Origin: an uncultured Bacteroidota bacterium
GTDB taxonomy: Bacteria; Bacteroidota; Bacteroidia; Chitinophagales; Chitinophagaceae
Direction of reading: 5' to 3'
NCBI GenBank assembly: GCA_946479615.1
Contig: CAMLGR010000122.1
Coordinates: forward strand, 1-14,321
DNA: 14,321 nt
Both the position numbers and the translations under genes were made by a program. This document shows, piece by piece, positions 7,437 to 14,321 of this stretch. Below the pieces are notes generated by a model. That model searched no databases, was not told the DNA's origin, and was given only the letters and a program-made list of their open reading frames with translations. How positions within the stretch are numbered: the first letter of the stretch is position 1; each line of letters opens with the position of its first letter.

Positions 7437-8315
7437 TTATAATCGCTTTCTATACATACTGGGGGTGGTGCCGGTATACTTCTTAAACACGCTTGCAAAG
7501 TATTGTGAATTTTGAAAACCTGTTTCAAAAGCAATCGAAGTGACCGACCATTCTTTCTTAGCCAGTAACTCCTGCGCTTTTTTTATTTTATACCGCAATA
7601 CATAATCCAGTGGTGTTTTTCCTGTTTCTTCCTTGAACCATGCTTTGAAATGGGAGAGTGATAATCCTGCTGTTTTTGCCAATGCTTCCAGCATCACGGG
7701 TTCATCGAGATGTGTTTCAATAAAATAATCGATTGCCTGCAACCGGGCAGATGTTTTAGTAGTTATTGTTTTTTCAGAAGCATTGATTATTTCAAGCAGG
7801 CAATCCGTTACACGGTGCTGTAAGTTGATAAATTGAAATGACTGTTTGCGATCGGCATACAAGCGGAAAATAGCTTCCAGCTTTTGTTTGAGTAATGGCG
7901 TTCCTTTGAAATGGCGGGGCAACTGCAATAAACGGGTGCGCCATTCGGCAGCAAGTTTTCCTTCGTAACGGAGAAATTGCTTTTGTTTACGGGCATCCAG
8001 CCTGATGATGATCCAGTACAGTTCGCCTTTTTCTTCGGGATATTTACCGGTGCCATGCCATTCGCCGGGATAGGTAACAAAGAGGTCACCTCCTTTGATC
8101 CGGTACAATTCACCTTTTACTTCGTAAACCTGTTCGCCTTTGCTGCAAAAGCAAATCTCCATCATCTGCCGGTGCATATGTGCAGGTAATTGCTGGTGGG
8201 TTTGGTTATAATTATACTTGCCGATCACCATGACTTCTGTAAAGCCGGCCTTGCGCAGATCGAGAATGATCCGTTCGGGAGAAGAAGCTGTATCGATCGA
8301 TTTGATTTTCGGCAT
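7437..8315 (-). CDS. AraC-family transcriptional regulator with N-terminal cupin sensor domain
   Basis: The protein has 292 residues. An N-terminal cupin-like sensor spans about 38-105 (LPAHMHRQMMEI, KGGDLFVTYPGEWHG), as in AraC regulators that bind small sugars. The C-terminal domain (about 190-292) has two helix-turn-helix units: LEALAKTAGLSLSHFKAWFK (209-228) and SVTSIAFETGFQNSQYFASV (257-276). It ends with the usual KKYTGTTPSMYRK tail. It is transcribed away from the phytanoyl-CoA dioxygenase-like gene across an 81-bp gap, so that gene is its most likely target. It may also act on the flanking carbohydrate clusters. The shared GTACGTAC palindrome is absent from its own upstream region and looks more like a LacI-type than an AraC-type site, so I do not assign that site to this protein. 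Confidence 0.93.
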   Translation of the reverse strand: MPKIKSIDTASSPERIILDLRKAGFTEVMVIGKYNYNQTHQQLPAHMHRQMMEICFCSKGEQVYEVKGELYRIKGGDLFVTYPGEWHGTGKYPEEKGELYWIIIRLDARKQKQFLRYEGKLAAEWRTRLLQLPRHFKGTPLLKQKLEAIFRLYADRKQSFQFINLQHRVTDCLLEIINASEKTITTKTSARLQAIDYFIETHLDEPVMLEALAKTAGLSLSHFKAWFKEETGKTPLDYVLRYKIKKAQELLAKKEWSVTSIAFETGFQNSQYFASVFKKYTGTTPSMYRKRL

Positions 8316-8368
8316 GTATAAAATAGTACGGTGAGATTATCCGGAAAGCCGGCATGAAATTACAATGC

Positions 8369-8376
8369 TATTTTTG
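8369..8376 (+). promoter_or_regulatory. Putative Bacteroidota -7 promoter element
   Basis: TATTTTTG matches the TAnnTTTG -7 consensus of Bacteroidota sigma-ABfr exactly. It would place the start of transcription roughly 15 bases before the ATG at 8397. No clear TTG/TTTG -33 element is present at the expected distance, so an activator such as the divergent AraC protein might be needed. A small CCGG-AAAG-CCGG inverted repeat lies just upstream (8341-8352). Confidence 0.4.
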
Positions 8377-8396
8377 AAATACATCAAAAGAACGTT

Positions 8397-9167
8397 ATGA
8401 TTGCCATCAATAAAGAACAGGAAAGTTTTTTTAAAGAGAAGGGATACCTGGTCGTGGAAAATGTGTTGACGCCGCAGGAAATTTCTTTTTACCGCAACCT
8501 GTACGATCAGTTCCTCTCCAATGAAATTGATGCATCACGGTACCGCTCCGACCTCGGCGCTCATGCAGGTGACAAGGAAACCCCGAAAAATAAAGAACGC
8601 ATTACACAGATCATGCTGGTCAGCCGGTTGATGCCATCGATACTGGATATGCCATTGCATAAAAATACGCTTGCGATCGCCAAAGAATTACTGGGAAATG
8701 ATATGGCGCTTGATTTCGATATGCTGATCGATAAAGCACCGCATTCGTCAACGGCTACACCCTGGCACCAGGACTGCGCCTACTGGATCAGTATGCCGGA
8801 TACAAGAGCTGCCAGTTGCTGGACAGCATTGGATGATGCCTGGATCGATAACGGGTGCATGTGGTATGTGGCCGGTTCGCAAAACCTGCCGGTGCGTCCG
8901 CATCACCAGGTAGGAAAGGGTGGAGGCGCACTTGAATGTGATGCCAATGAAGCAGAAGCAACAGCAGTGGAAATAAAAGCGGGTTCCTGTGTATGGCATC
9001 ATGGAGGAACCATTCATTATAGTCGCGGTAACACGACGGATATGCGAAGGAGAGCATTCATTACCAACTTCCGGCCGGCGGCGATGATCGAATATGAAAG
9101 GGAAAGAGGCTTTGATCATTCGGGAGAGCGGGAAGTGCGTGATGAACGGGCAAAAGATGATAAATAA
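8397..9167 (+). CDS. Phytanoyl-CoA dioxygenase (PhyH) family Fe(II)/2-oxoglutarate-dependent oxygenase
   Basis: This is a 256-residue cytoplasmic protein of usual length for bacterial PhyH relatives. The iron triad is visible: H124 and D126 in TPWHQDCAYW, and H207 in the HYSRGNTTDMRRRA segment. R218 is placed to bind 2-oxoglutarate, by comparison with the human PAHX spacing (H264/R275). The N-terminal FFKEKGYLVVENVLTPQEI is the standard family opening. Bacterial members hydroxylate small molecules, and most natural substrates are unknown. The last 25 or so residues are highly charged (YERERGFDHSGEREVRDERAKDDK) and probably disordered. It is divergently paired with an AraC regulator that likely controls it. 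A link to the flanking polysaccharide genes is suggested only by position. Confidence 0.92.
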   Translation: MIAINKEQESFFKEKGYLVVENVLTPQEISFYRNLYDQFLSNEIDASRYRSDLGAHAGDKETPKNKERITQIMLVSRLMPSILDMPLHKNTLAIAKELLGNDMALDFDMLIDKAPHSSTATPWHQDCAYWISMPDTRAASCWTALDDAWIDNGCMWYVAGSQNLPVRPHHQVGKGGGALECDANEAEATAVEIKAGSCVWHHGGTIHYSRGNTTDMRRRAFITNFRPAAMIEYERERGFDHSGEREVRDERAKDDK

Positions 9168-9175
9168 GTCCAGGG

Positions 9176-9224
9176 AGCGGAGAAACAGGACGGTCCTGCT
9201 TTAAGTTGATTTCCCGCTATTTTC
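9176..9224 (+). terminator. Possible intrinsic terminator after the PhyH-family gene
   Basis: AGCGG-A-GAAA (9176-9185) pairs with TTTCCCGCT (9210-9218) over 9 bp with one bulged A. Inside it CAGGAC-G-GTCCTG (9186-9198) can form a second small stem. A short ATTTT follows. The T-run is weak, so the call is tentative, but it sits 9 bp after the stop codon. Confidence 0.35.
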
Positions 9225-9284
9225 CAGGTGGATTAATTTATGTGAAATGAGGCGGCAAATTATTTCAGGAATTGAGGGTTTTCC

Positions 9285-9306
9285 CCTAATTTAGGGTACG
9301 TACACG
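9285..9306. promoter_or_regulatory. Putative operator, GTACGTAC, distal copy
   Basis: GTACGTAC at 9296-9303 sits within TTAGGGTACGTACACGG. Outside the core it is a poorer palindrome than the proximal copy, but it shares the upstream CCTAATTTA block with it. Its centre is 92 bp from the proximal operator centre, which would allow cooperative binding or looping. Confidence 0.5.
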
Positions 9307-9378
9307 GAGCTTGAATACCAAAGAACAAACGAGTGGGGCAAACAGAGAGCTAAACAAACCGGTACTTAATTATTTCCT

Positions 9379-9404
9379 AATTTACGGGTACGTACCCGTA
9401 AATT
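9379..9404. promoter_or_regulatory. Putative operator, perfect 26-bp palindrome, proximal copy
   Basis: A perfect palindrome is centred between 9391 and 9392, with inner sequence ACGGGTACGTACCCGT and AATTT/AAATT arms. It has the same core as the sites at 248-255 and 9296-9303. The centre lies 83 bp before the ATG at 9475. An even palindrome with a central CG fits LacI-family binding, and the regulator itself is not in the window. Confidence 0.7.
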
Positions 9405-9415
9405 GAAAATTGTTT

Positions 9416-9423
9416 TATATTTT
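9416..9423 (+). promoter_or_regulatory. Possible -7 promoter element for the GH20-like cluster
   Basis: TATATTTT matches TAnnTTTG at 7 of 8 positions and lies 12 bp after the perfect palindrome. The palindrome would then cover the -33 region. No convincing -33 TTTG is visible. The leader would be about 45 bases. Confidence 0.25.
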
Positions 9424-9474
9424 CGGTGCTGACAGGTTAGGGCCAATACGCCATTTGAACGAAATTGTTTACGT

Positions 9475-12087
9475 ATGAAACTGACGTTGTGGAGGTATTC
9501 CATGTTGGGTGCGTGTATAATGCCGATGGTAGTCAGCATCGCTATGGCATTGCCCGTCAGTCTCGCCGCCAGAGAACCTCTTCACTTCAATACCCCCGCA
9601 TCAATCAAAGAAAACAATACCGCTGTTCCTGTATTGCCTGCTCCGAAACATATTGAACAATCGGGAGCGCAATTATTCAATACGCGCATTATAAATATCG
9701 TAGCTGCCGATGGATTGCCTTCGGAAGTCAAACAAAATATCGATTGGCATTGGAACCAGTTTCTAACGGAATCAGTTGCTACCGGATCAACAGGGACTGC
9801 CTCATCTGTCGAAATTGCTTTGCTCGGAAAAGATAAAGACCTGGATACACGTATTGCTATTGCAGCCTCCTCCTGGATAAAACAAATAGGTGATGAAGGA
9901 TATATTCTTATCCTGCATAATCAGCAACGGTTATTGGCGGCACGTACCGAAACCGGTCTTTTTTACGGGTTACAATCTTTAAAACAATTGATAAGAGCAG
10001 GCTGGAAGCAGGAGATCGTAATAGCAGACTGGCCCAGTTTTGCCAACCGTGTTATTTATGATGATATCAGCCGCGGACCTATTTCTACCGTCGGTTATAT
10101 CAAGAAGCAGATTGAACGCATGGCGGAATTAAAGATCAATGCCTTGTCATTTTACATCGAACATATCGTACAACCTGTTTCTCATCCCGATTTTGCACCG
10201 GCCGATGGAAAGCTCACCATTGCACAGATCAAAGAACTTTCTGCCTATGCAAAGAAATTTCACATGCAACTGATCGGTAGCTTCCAGTCATTCGGTCATT
10301 TTGAAAAAATATTAGCCCTGCCGCAGTATGCTTCGCTGGGCGCTACTTCCAATCTTATTTCCCCGACAAATCCGGCAGCGCGTCAATTTTTAAAAGATGT
10401 GATCGGTGAATTATGTGATGCATTCGATTCACCCTGGTTTAACGTGAACTGCGATGAAACGTTCGATCTGGGACAGGGAACGACCAAACCTTTTGTAGAT
10501 AGTATGGGTGCGGCGGCTTTTTATGCCAGCCATCTTCGTTTTTTATATGATATCGTCAGGCAGCATGGAAAGAAAATGATGATGTGGGGTGATTTTGCCC
10601 TGGAGCATCCCGATGTACTGGATATGCTTCCCAAAGATATTACATATCTCACCTGGGAATATGGCAATCAATCTTCGTATGACCGTTGGATAAAACCATT
10701 CACCGAGCGTCATCTTTCATATATGGTATGTCCTGGTATTCTCAACAGCTACCGGATGTTTCCCGATATGATGATGGCCAAAGAAAATATTGCCGGTTTT
10801 TCAAAAGCCGGTTCAGATAATGGTGCCGATGGAGTGATCACAACGATCTGGGATGATGGCGGCACCTATCTTTTTTCCGCGGATTGGTATGGTGTATATG
10901 TAGCGGCTGAAAAAAGCTGGACCACAGATACAACCGCTGCTGCTTCTTTTAATACACGATATGAGCAAACTGCTTACGGTACGCAGAATGACAACTATGT
11001 AAAAGCCTTGTTCAAACTGATGGAATTGCGCCGGTTGGCACTGACCTATGACCTGAATGACAGGTTATGGCAGCAAAAGATACTTCCCGACAGTAATAAA
11101 AAAATGATCCTGAACAATACCAGTGCTGATAAAGCCATGCAGTTACTCGATGAAGCAGGTGTTTTTATCAGTGCTGCGAATCCCGGCAGGAATAAAACAG
11201 ATATCAGTACGCTGGCATTTTCGATCAGGCAATACCGGCTGATGATCGAAACAAGATTGCAGATCGCGGAGATCGCGAAGTTATACAGGCAGTTGATGAC
11301 CTCATCCGTTGCTCCTTCCTTTGATCAGTCGGTTAACAATGTGTCGGCATTGATCGAAAAATATAAAGCACTGCAGGCTGAATTTAAAAATGCCTGGCTC
11401 AACGAAAATCAATTGTATTGGCTCGATATTGTATTGGCCCCTTATGAAAAGAAAATAAAAGATCTTTCACAGTTAAAGCAAGCGTTAATGGTAAGCAGAG
11501 AGCGGTTGTCGCAACGGCAACCGCCACCTTCTGCTTTGCAAGCGAGACTGGCTATCGAAGTAAGTGACAATTTCTACTTCCAGAACTGGATGTTTACAGG
11601 GCCTTTTCCTGTGGCTGATCAATTTCCCGCATTTCTTTATGCAGATACCAAAGAATATAATAAGCCGCCTTCGCCCGGAGATTTTACACAATACCAGGGA
11701 AAATTATACCGCTGGAGAAAATTCGTTTCACCGGATGGAGGTATTATCGATCCCGACCAGGTATACGATAAAACCAAAGCAGCGTTTCTCTATGCATATT
11801 GCTCCGTTACTACCGATGAAACATTGGCCGTACCTGCTTATATGAAAACAGTCAATGGCGCTGAATTGTATTGCAATGGTGAAAAGATCGCGCAGGAACA
11901 AAAAGGAGATGAGATAAGATCGGTAATGCCTTTTAAAAAGGGGATCAACCATATCCTGATCAAACTAAGACAACAACCGGAAGCGGATAATTCTTTTACA
12001 TTCCGGCTGGATAATAAAGAGAGAGTTACGAATCATAAACACAAATATCAATTAAACGCGAAAACAGAATCGTATGATGCAGAGTAA
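9475..12087 (+). CDS. Secreted GH20-like glycoside hydrolase with C-terminal sugar-binding-like module
   Basis: The 870-residue protein has an N-terminal export signal (charged start, hydrophobic about 10-31, cleavage probably near SLAA). Residues about 52-190 fit the GH20b zincin-like fold (VPVLPAPKHIEQSGAQLFNT; GYILILHNQQRLLAARTETGLFYGLQSLKQL). The TIM barrel (about 190-490) contains VIYDDISRGP (193-202), FQSFGHFEKIL (270-280), NVNCDETFDLG (323-333) with the Asp-Glu pair D327-E328, MMMWGDFALEHPD (368-380) and TIWDDGG (457-463). GH20 enzymes release terminal N-acetylhexosamines by substrate-assisted catalysis, where the Asp positions the acetamido group and the Glu is the acid. A helical linker (about 505-690) leads to NWMFTGPF (704-711) and a beta-sandwich (about 765-845: VNGAELYCNGEKIA, FKKGINHILIKL). 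Specificity is uncertain because pectin lacks N-acetylhexosamine. It is the first gene of the second cluster, behind two operators. Confidence 0.85.
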   Translation: MKLTLWRYSMLGACIMPMVVSIAMALPVSLAAREPLHFNTPASIKENNTAVPVLPAPKHIEQSGAQLFNTRIINIVAADGLPSEVKQNIDWHWNQFLTESVATGSTGTASSVEIALLGKDKDLDTRIAIAASSWIKQIGDEGYILILHNQQRLLAARTETGLFYGLQSLKQLIRAGWKQEIVIADWPSFANRVIYDDISRGPISTVGYIKKQIERMAELKINALSFYIEHIVQPVSHPDFAPADGKLTIAQIKELSAYAKKFHMQLIGSFQSFGHFEKILALPQYASLGATSNLISPTNPAARQFLKDVIGELCDAFDSPWFNVNCDETFDLGQGTTKPFVDSMGAAAFYASHLRFLYDIVRQHGKKMMMWGDFALEHPDVLDMLPKDITYLTWEYGNQSSYDRWIKPFTERHLSYMVCPGILNSYRMFPDMMMAKENIAGFSKAGSDNGADGVITTIWDDGGTYLFSADWYGVYVAAEKSWTTDTTAAASFNTRYEQTAYGTQNDNYVKALFKLMELRRLALTYDLNDRLWQQKILPDSNKKMILNNTSADKAMQLLDEAGVFISAANPGRNKTDISTLAFSIRQYRLMIETRLQIAEIAKLYRQLMTSSVAPSFDQSVNNVSALIEKYKALQAEFKNAWLNENQLYWLDIVLAPYEKKIKDLSQLKQALMVSRERLSQRQPPPSALQARLAIEVSDNFYFQNWMFTGPFPVADQFPAFLYADTKEYNKPPSPGDFTQYQGKLYRWRKFVSPDGGIIDPDQVYDKTKAAFLYAYCSVTTDETLAVPAYMKTVNGAELYCNGEKIAQEQKGDEIRSVMPFKKGINHILIKLRQQPEADNSFTFRLDNKERVTNHKHKYQLNAKTESYDAE

Positions 12088-13324
12088 ACGATGGCTATTT
12101 GTACTGGTGATGGTGCTGGGTATGCAAAGCGTTTCTTCTTTACAGGCGCAGGTAAAAAAAGAAGATGTTATAAAAGCGGTGAATGAAACCGCCTATTATG
12201 TGGCCAATGTGATGCTTGACAAAGAAGGAAAATCACGTTGCGATTATAATGTAACGGAAGGCAAATGGTACCCCTACGAAGTGCCCTGGCATACCGGCCA
12301 GGCTGTAAATGCGCTGCTGGCAGCTTACAAACAAACCGGTAATAAATCCTACCTCGATGCGGCCAAACGCGGAGGCAATTACTGGATCACCATGGAAGTA
12401 AAAGATAAACCCGAAGCGCTCCGCGGAATGGTGGATGCTTTGCATGGTGATGTACTGGGAGAAGATTTTATTGTTTTTGCAACGGTATCCGATGGTACAC
12501 CGGGTATCTATGAATTATCAAGAGTGACCAAGGATCCCAAATATGCAAAAGTGGCCACTTCTGCGGCATCCTGGATGCTGAAGAACATGTATTATCCCGA
12601 GCAGGGAGTATGCTATGATAATGTAGACGCCAAAACAGGAGAGGTGCTGAAAGAATCTAGTCCTTTCTGGAAAGGAAAGAAAGATCAGAAATTATTTGAT
12701 GTATCACGCCCCAATACCGAAGGATTTTTATTCAAAGATGCGTATGAGTTTTCCGGTGATACAAAATTCAAGGATGCTTTTATTCTTTTATGCAATAGCC
12801 TCGTGGAAAAACAAGGACCTGAAGGAGTATGGATGCAGTTCATGCCCAATTTCGCTGAGGTGCATTCTTTCCATCCCCGTTTTTCCCTTTGGTATGCCGA
12901 ATCATTGATAGAAGCTTTCAAAATGACAGGCGATAGAAAATACCTGGAATCAGCTGCTAAAACAGCCCGCGTATTTGCCAAAGCGCAACAGGCCAACGGA
13001 ACCATCTTCTATGATAACTATACCGATGGAAAAGTTCCTGATAAAGGTTCCGTAACCGGTTCCGCGGCTGCATTGGGAGGTATTGTATGGATCGCTTTAT
13101 CGAAAGAAGGATATAAAGAATTTGATCCGTATATCGAAAAATCGGCGATGTGGTTATTGAACAACCGCTATGCACAGGATCATCCTGACCCGAACCTGCG
13201 TGGCGCTGTACTGGAAACCAGAACACGGATGAAGAAAGATAAAGTGTGGATCACCAACCGTGATATCGGCACTTCATTCGCGCTTCGCTTCTTTGTGGAT
13301 TATCTCAATTTTAAATACAAATAA
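12074..13324 (+). CDS. Secreted (alpha/alpha)-toroid protein, possible glycoside hydrolase or lyase of unknown specificity
   Basis: The 416-residue product has a clear signal peptide (MMQSKRWLFVLVMVLGMQSVSSLQAQ, cleavage near residue 26). A second ATG at 12077 is equally possible. The body has repeated helix-hairpin elements typical of six-hairpin glycosidases: PWHTGQAVNALLAAYKQTGN (71-90), SYLDAAKRGGNYW (92-104), GIYELSRVTKDPKYAKVA (144-161), EGFLFKDAYEFSGDTKF (216-232), HPRFSLWYAESLIEAFKMTG (267-286) and KYLESAAKTA (289-298). Candidate active-site positions are W72/H73, D138-D140 and D397 in NRDIGTSF, but these are guesses. Diagnostic GH105 motifs (WCDDLFM, GRADGW) are absent. It overlaps the GH20-like gene by 14 bp in another frame, so the two are translationally coupled and probably act on the same glycan. 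I do not assign a family. Confidence 0.8.
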   Translation: MMQSKRWLFVLVMVLGMQSVSSLQAQVKKEDVIKAVNETAYYVANVMLDKEGKSRCDYNVTEGKWYPYEVPWHTGQAVNALLAAYKQTGNKSYLDAAKRGGNYWITMEVKDKPEALRGMVDALHGDVLGEDFIVFATVSDGTPGIYELSRVTKDPKYAKVATSAASWMLKNMYYPEQGVCYDNVDAKTGEVLKESSPFWKGKKDQKLFDVSRPNTEGFLFKDAYEFSGDTKFKDAFILLCNSLVEKQGPEGVWMQFMPNFAEVHSFHPRFSLWYAESLIEAFKMTGDRKYLESAAKTARVFAKAQQANGTIFYDNYTDGKVPDKGSVTGSAAALGGIVWIALSKEGYKEFDPYIEKSAMWLLNNRYAQDHPDPNLRGAVLETRTRMKKDKVWITNRDIGTSFALRFFVDYLNFKYK

Positions 13325-13355
13325 GTCTTAATTCTAACTGTTAAAAACGATTGCT

Positions 13356-14321
13356 ATGACGCTCAACTATTTTATCACCAAAAAATGTCTGCGAATGAAA
13401 AAAAGTATGCAAAGACTGCTTTTGGTATTGTCGATGATGATACCAGTCTTTACTACCGCTTTGGCACAATCCAACGGTAATATAAAAGGGCAGATCACCG
13501 ATGCGGAAGGAAACGCACTGCCGGGAGCCTCTGTTTCGATCAAAGGAACGACAAGAACAGAGATCACCAACCTGTCGGGCAATTTCGAAGTACTCAATGT
13601 AAAAGAAGGAAGCTATACGCTTGTCGTTAATTACATGGGTTACAAATCCACAGAAGCCAGCCTGGATGTTAAATCCGGTCAGACGGCTGTCAAAAATTTT
13701 ACATTAACCCTGAATACTGTGAAACTGCAGAGTGTAACAGTATCTGCCGTAAGGGAAGGTCAGCAAAAAGCGCTTAACCAGCAGCGGAATGCTGATAATA
13801 TCAAACAGATCGTATCAGCTGACCTGATGGGTCGTTATCCCGATCTGAACGTAGCTGAATCCATGCAACGCCTGCCCGGTGTAACGATCGGCCGCAACAG
13901 CAGTGGTGAAGGTTCTACTGTTCAGTTAAGAGGTACGCCCGCCAATTTCACCAACATCAATGTAAACGGTGAGCAGATCATGAGTACACAGGAAAATGGT
14001 CAGCGCAGTGTGAGCCTCGATGGGATCCCGGTAGGTCTTCTTTCTTCTATGGAAGTAGTGAAGACATTAACGCCTGATCTCGATGGGGATGCGATTGCCG
14101 GCGCCATCAATTTAAAAACGCCGACTGCTACTTCTATGCGTCCAAAACTCAGCGCTGATCTTGGTGCTGGTTATAACGATCTCAGAAGTAGCCTGAATGG
14201 TATTGGCAACCTTACTTTAGGCAAACGTTTCCTGGCTGATGAGCAAAATCCTAACGGTAAACTCGGTATCCTTTTAAATGGAAGCTATTACCGCACCAAG
14301 AACGGGTATGATGAACTGACC
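13356..14321 (+). CDS. TonB-dependent receptor, N-terminal part (3' end beyond the window)
   Basis: Reading is open for 322 codons to the window edge. A signal peptide ends near TTALAQ (33-38). The alternative start at 13395 (residue 14, MKKSMQRLLLVL) gives a more standard signal peptide. Residues about 42-118 form a carboxypeptidase-regulatory-like domain (GNIKGQITDAEGNALPGASV, NYMGYKS). A plug domain covers about 142-257: NADNIKQIVSADLMGRYPDL, ESMQRLPGVTIGR, VQLRGTPANFTNINVNGEQI, LLSSMEVVKTLTPDLDGDAI. This plug wording is that of the TonB-Xanth-Caul receptor type (TIGR01782), not of SusC-like receptors. Such outer-membrane proteins import specific ligands with TonB energy. It lies 31 bp after the preceding gene and is probably co-transcribed, which suggests uptake of oligosaccharides made by the upstream enzymes. 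Confidence 0.92.
   Translation, partial: MTLNYFITKKCLRMKKSMQRLLLVLSMMIPVFTTALAQSNGNIKGQITDAEGNALPGASVSIKGTTRTEITNLSGNFEVLNVKEGSYTLVVNYMGYKSTEASLDVKSGQTAVKNFTLTLNTVKLQSVTVSAVREGQQKALNQQRNADNIKQIVSADLMGRYPDLNVAESMQRLPGVTIGRNSSGEGSTVQLRGTPANFTNINVNGEQIMSTQENGQRSVSLDGIPVGLLSSMEVVKTLTPDLDGDAIAGAINLKTPTATSMRPKLSADLGAGYNDLRSSLNGIGNLTLGKRFLADEQNPNGKLGILLNGSYYRTKNGYDELT

Larger units (their letters stand above)
9168..9474. other. 307-bp intergenic regulatory region
   Basis: No credible gene lies here. The 5' part has a terminator-like hairpin (9176-9224), the middle has an operator half of a pair (9285-9306), and the 3' part has a perfect 26-bp palindrome (9379-9404) plus an AT-rich promoter-like stretch before the ATG at 9475. 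CCTAATTTA followed by GGGTACGTAC occurs twice (from 9285 and from 9376), so the two operators share flanks as well as the core. Confidence 0.6.

Noticed and set aside
8748..9119. Long reverse-strand frames inside the dioxygenase gene
   Set aside because: They are shadows of a well-supported gene with intact catalytic motifs and have no recognisable domain.
9326..9359. Three CAAAC direct repeats (9326, 9339, 9355) as possible AraC-type sites
   Set aside because: The spacing is uneven (13 and 16 bp), the unit is very short, and it is not repeated near the AraC gene.
9502..9516. Possible lipobox (LGAC) at residues 11-14 of the GH20-like protein
   Set aside because: Only ten residues precede it and a strong hydrophobic stretch continues after the Cys, so an ordinary signal peptide cut later is more likely.

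Overview
The window looks like a carbohydrate-use locus from a Bacteroidota genome, most likely a Chitinophagaceae-type soil or plant-associated member. The lineage is inferred from several things: signal peptides ending in ...AQ, weak or absent Shine-Dalgarno sequences, a TAnnTTTG-type -7 element, a lipoprotein signal, and a TonB-dependent receptor with an N-terminal carboxypeptidase-regulatory-like domain. No rRNA, tRNA, CRISPR array, transposase or integrase was seen.

Layout. (1) Positions 1-193 hold a 76-bp direct repeat (75/76 identical) with an inverted segment between the copies. (2) Positions 295-7337 hold a forward gene cluster: a sugar phosphate isomerase/epimerase-like TIM barrel, a secreted GH28-type pectinase, a secreted GH105-type unsaturated uronyl hydrolase with an N-terminal beta-sandwich, and a 942-residue lipoprotein of unknown function that ends in a CARDB-like domain. 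A large hairpin closes the cluster. (3) Positions 7437-9167 hold a divergent pair: an AraC-family regulator on the minus strand and a phytanoyl-CoA dioxygenase-like Fe(II)/2-oxoglutarate enzyme on the plus strand. (4) A 307-bp intergenic region (9168-9474) carries two copies of a palindromic operator. (5) Positions 9475-14321 hold a second forward cluster: a GH20-like hexosaminidase-family enzyme with a C-terminal sugar-binding-like module, a secreted (alpha/alpha) barrel protein of unknown specificity overlapping it by 14 bp, and the 5' part of a TonB-dependent receptor that runs off the window.

How it may work together. A palindrome with the core GTACGTAC occurs three times, always just upstream of a forward cluster (centres near 251, 299 bp into the second intergenic context at 9299, and 9391). 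I saw no other copy. This suggests that one regulator, perhaps LacI-like, controls both clusters as a single regulon. The GH28 and GH105 genes point to pectin or rhamnogalacturonan. The receptor would import oligosaccharides and the intracellular isomerase-like protein would handle a downstream sugar acid. No polysaccharide lyase is recognisable although GH105 acts on lyase products, and no susD-like gene is visible, so this is not a classical susCD PUL. The best candidates for undescribed biochemistry are the 942-residue lipoprotein, the 416-residue (alpha/alpha) barrel protein, and the GH20-like enzyme whose usual N-acetylhexosamine substrate does not fit a pectin locus.
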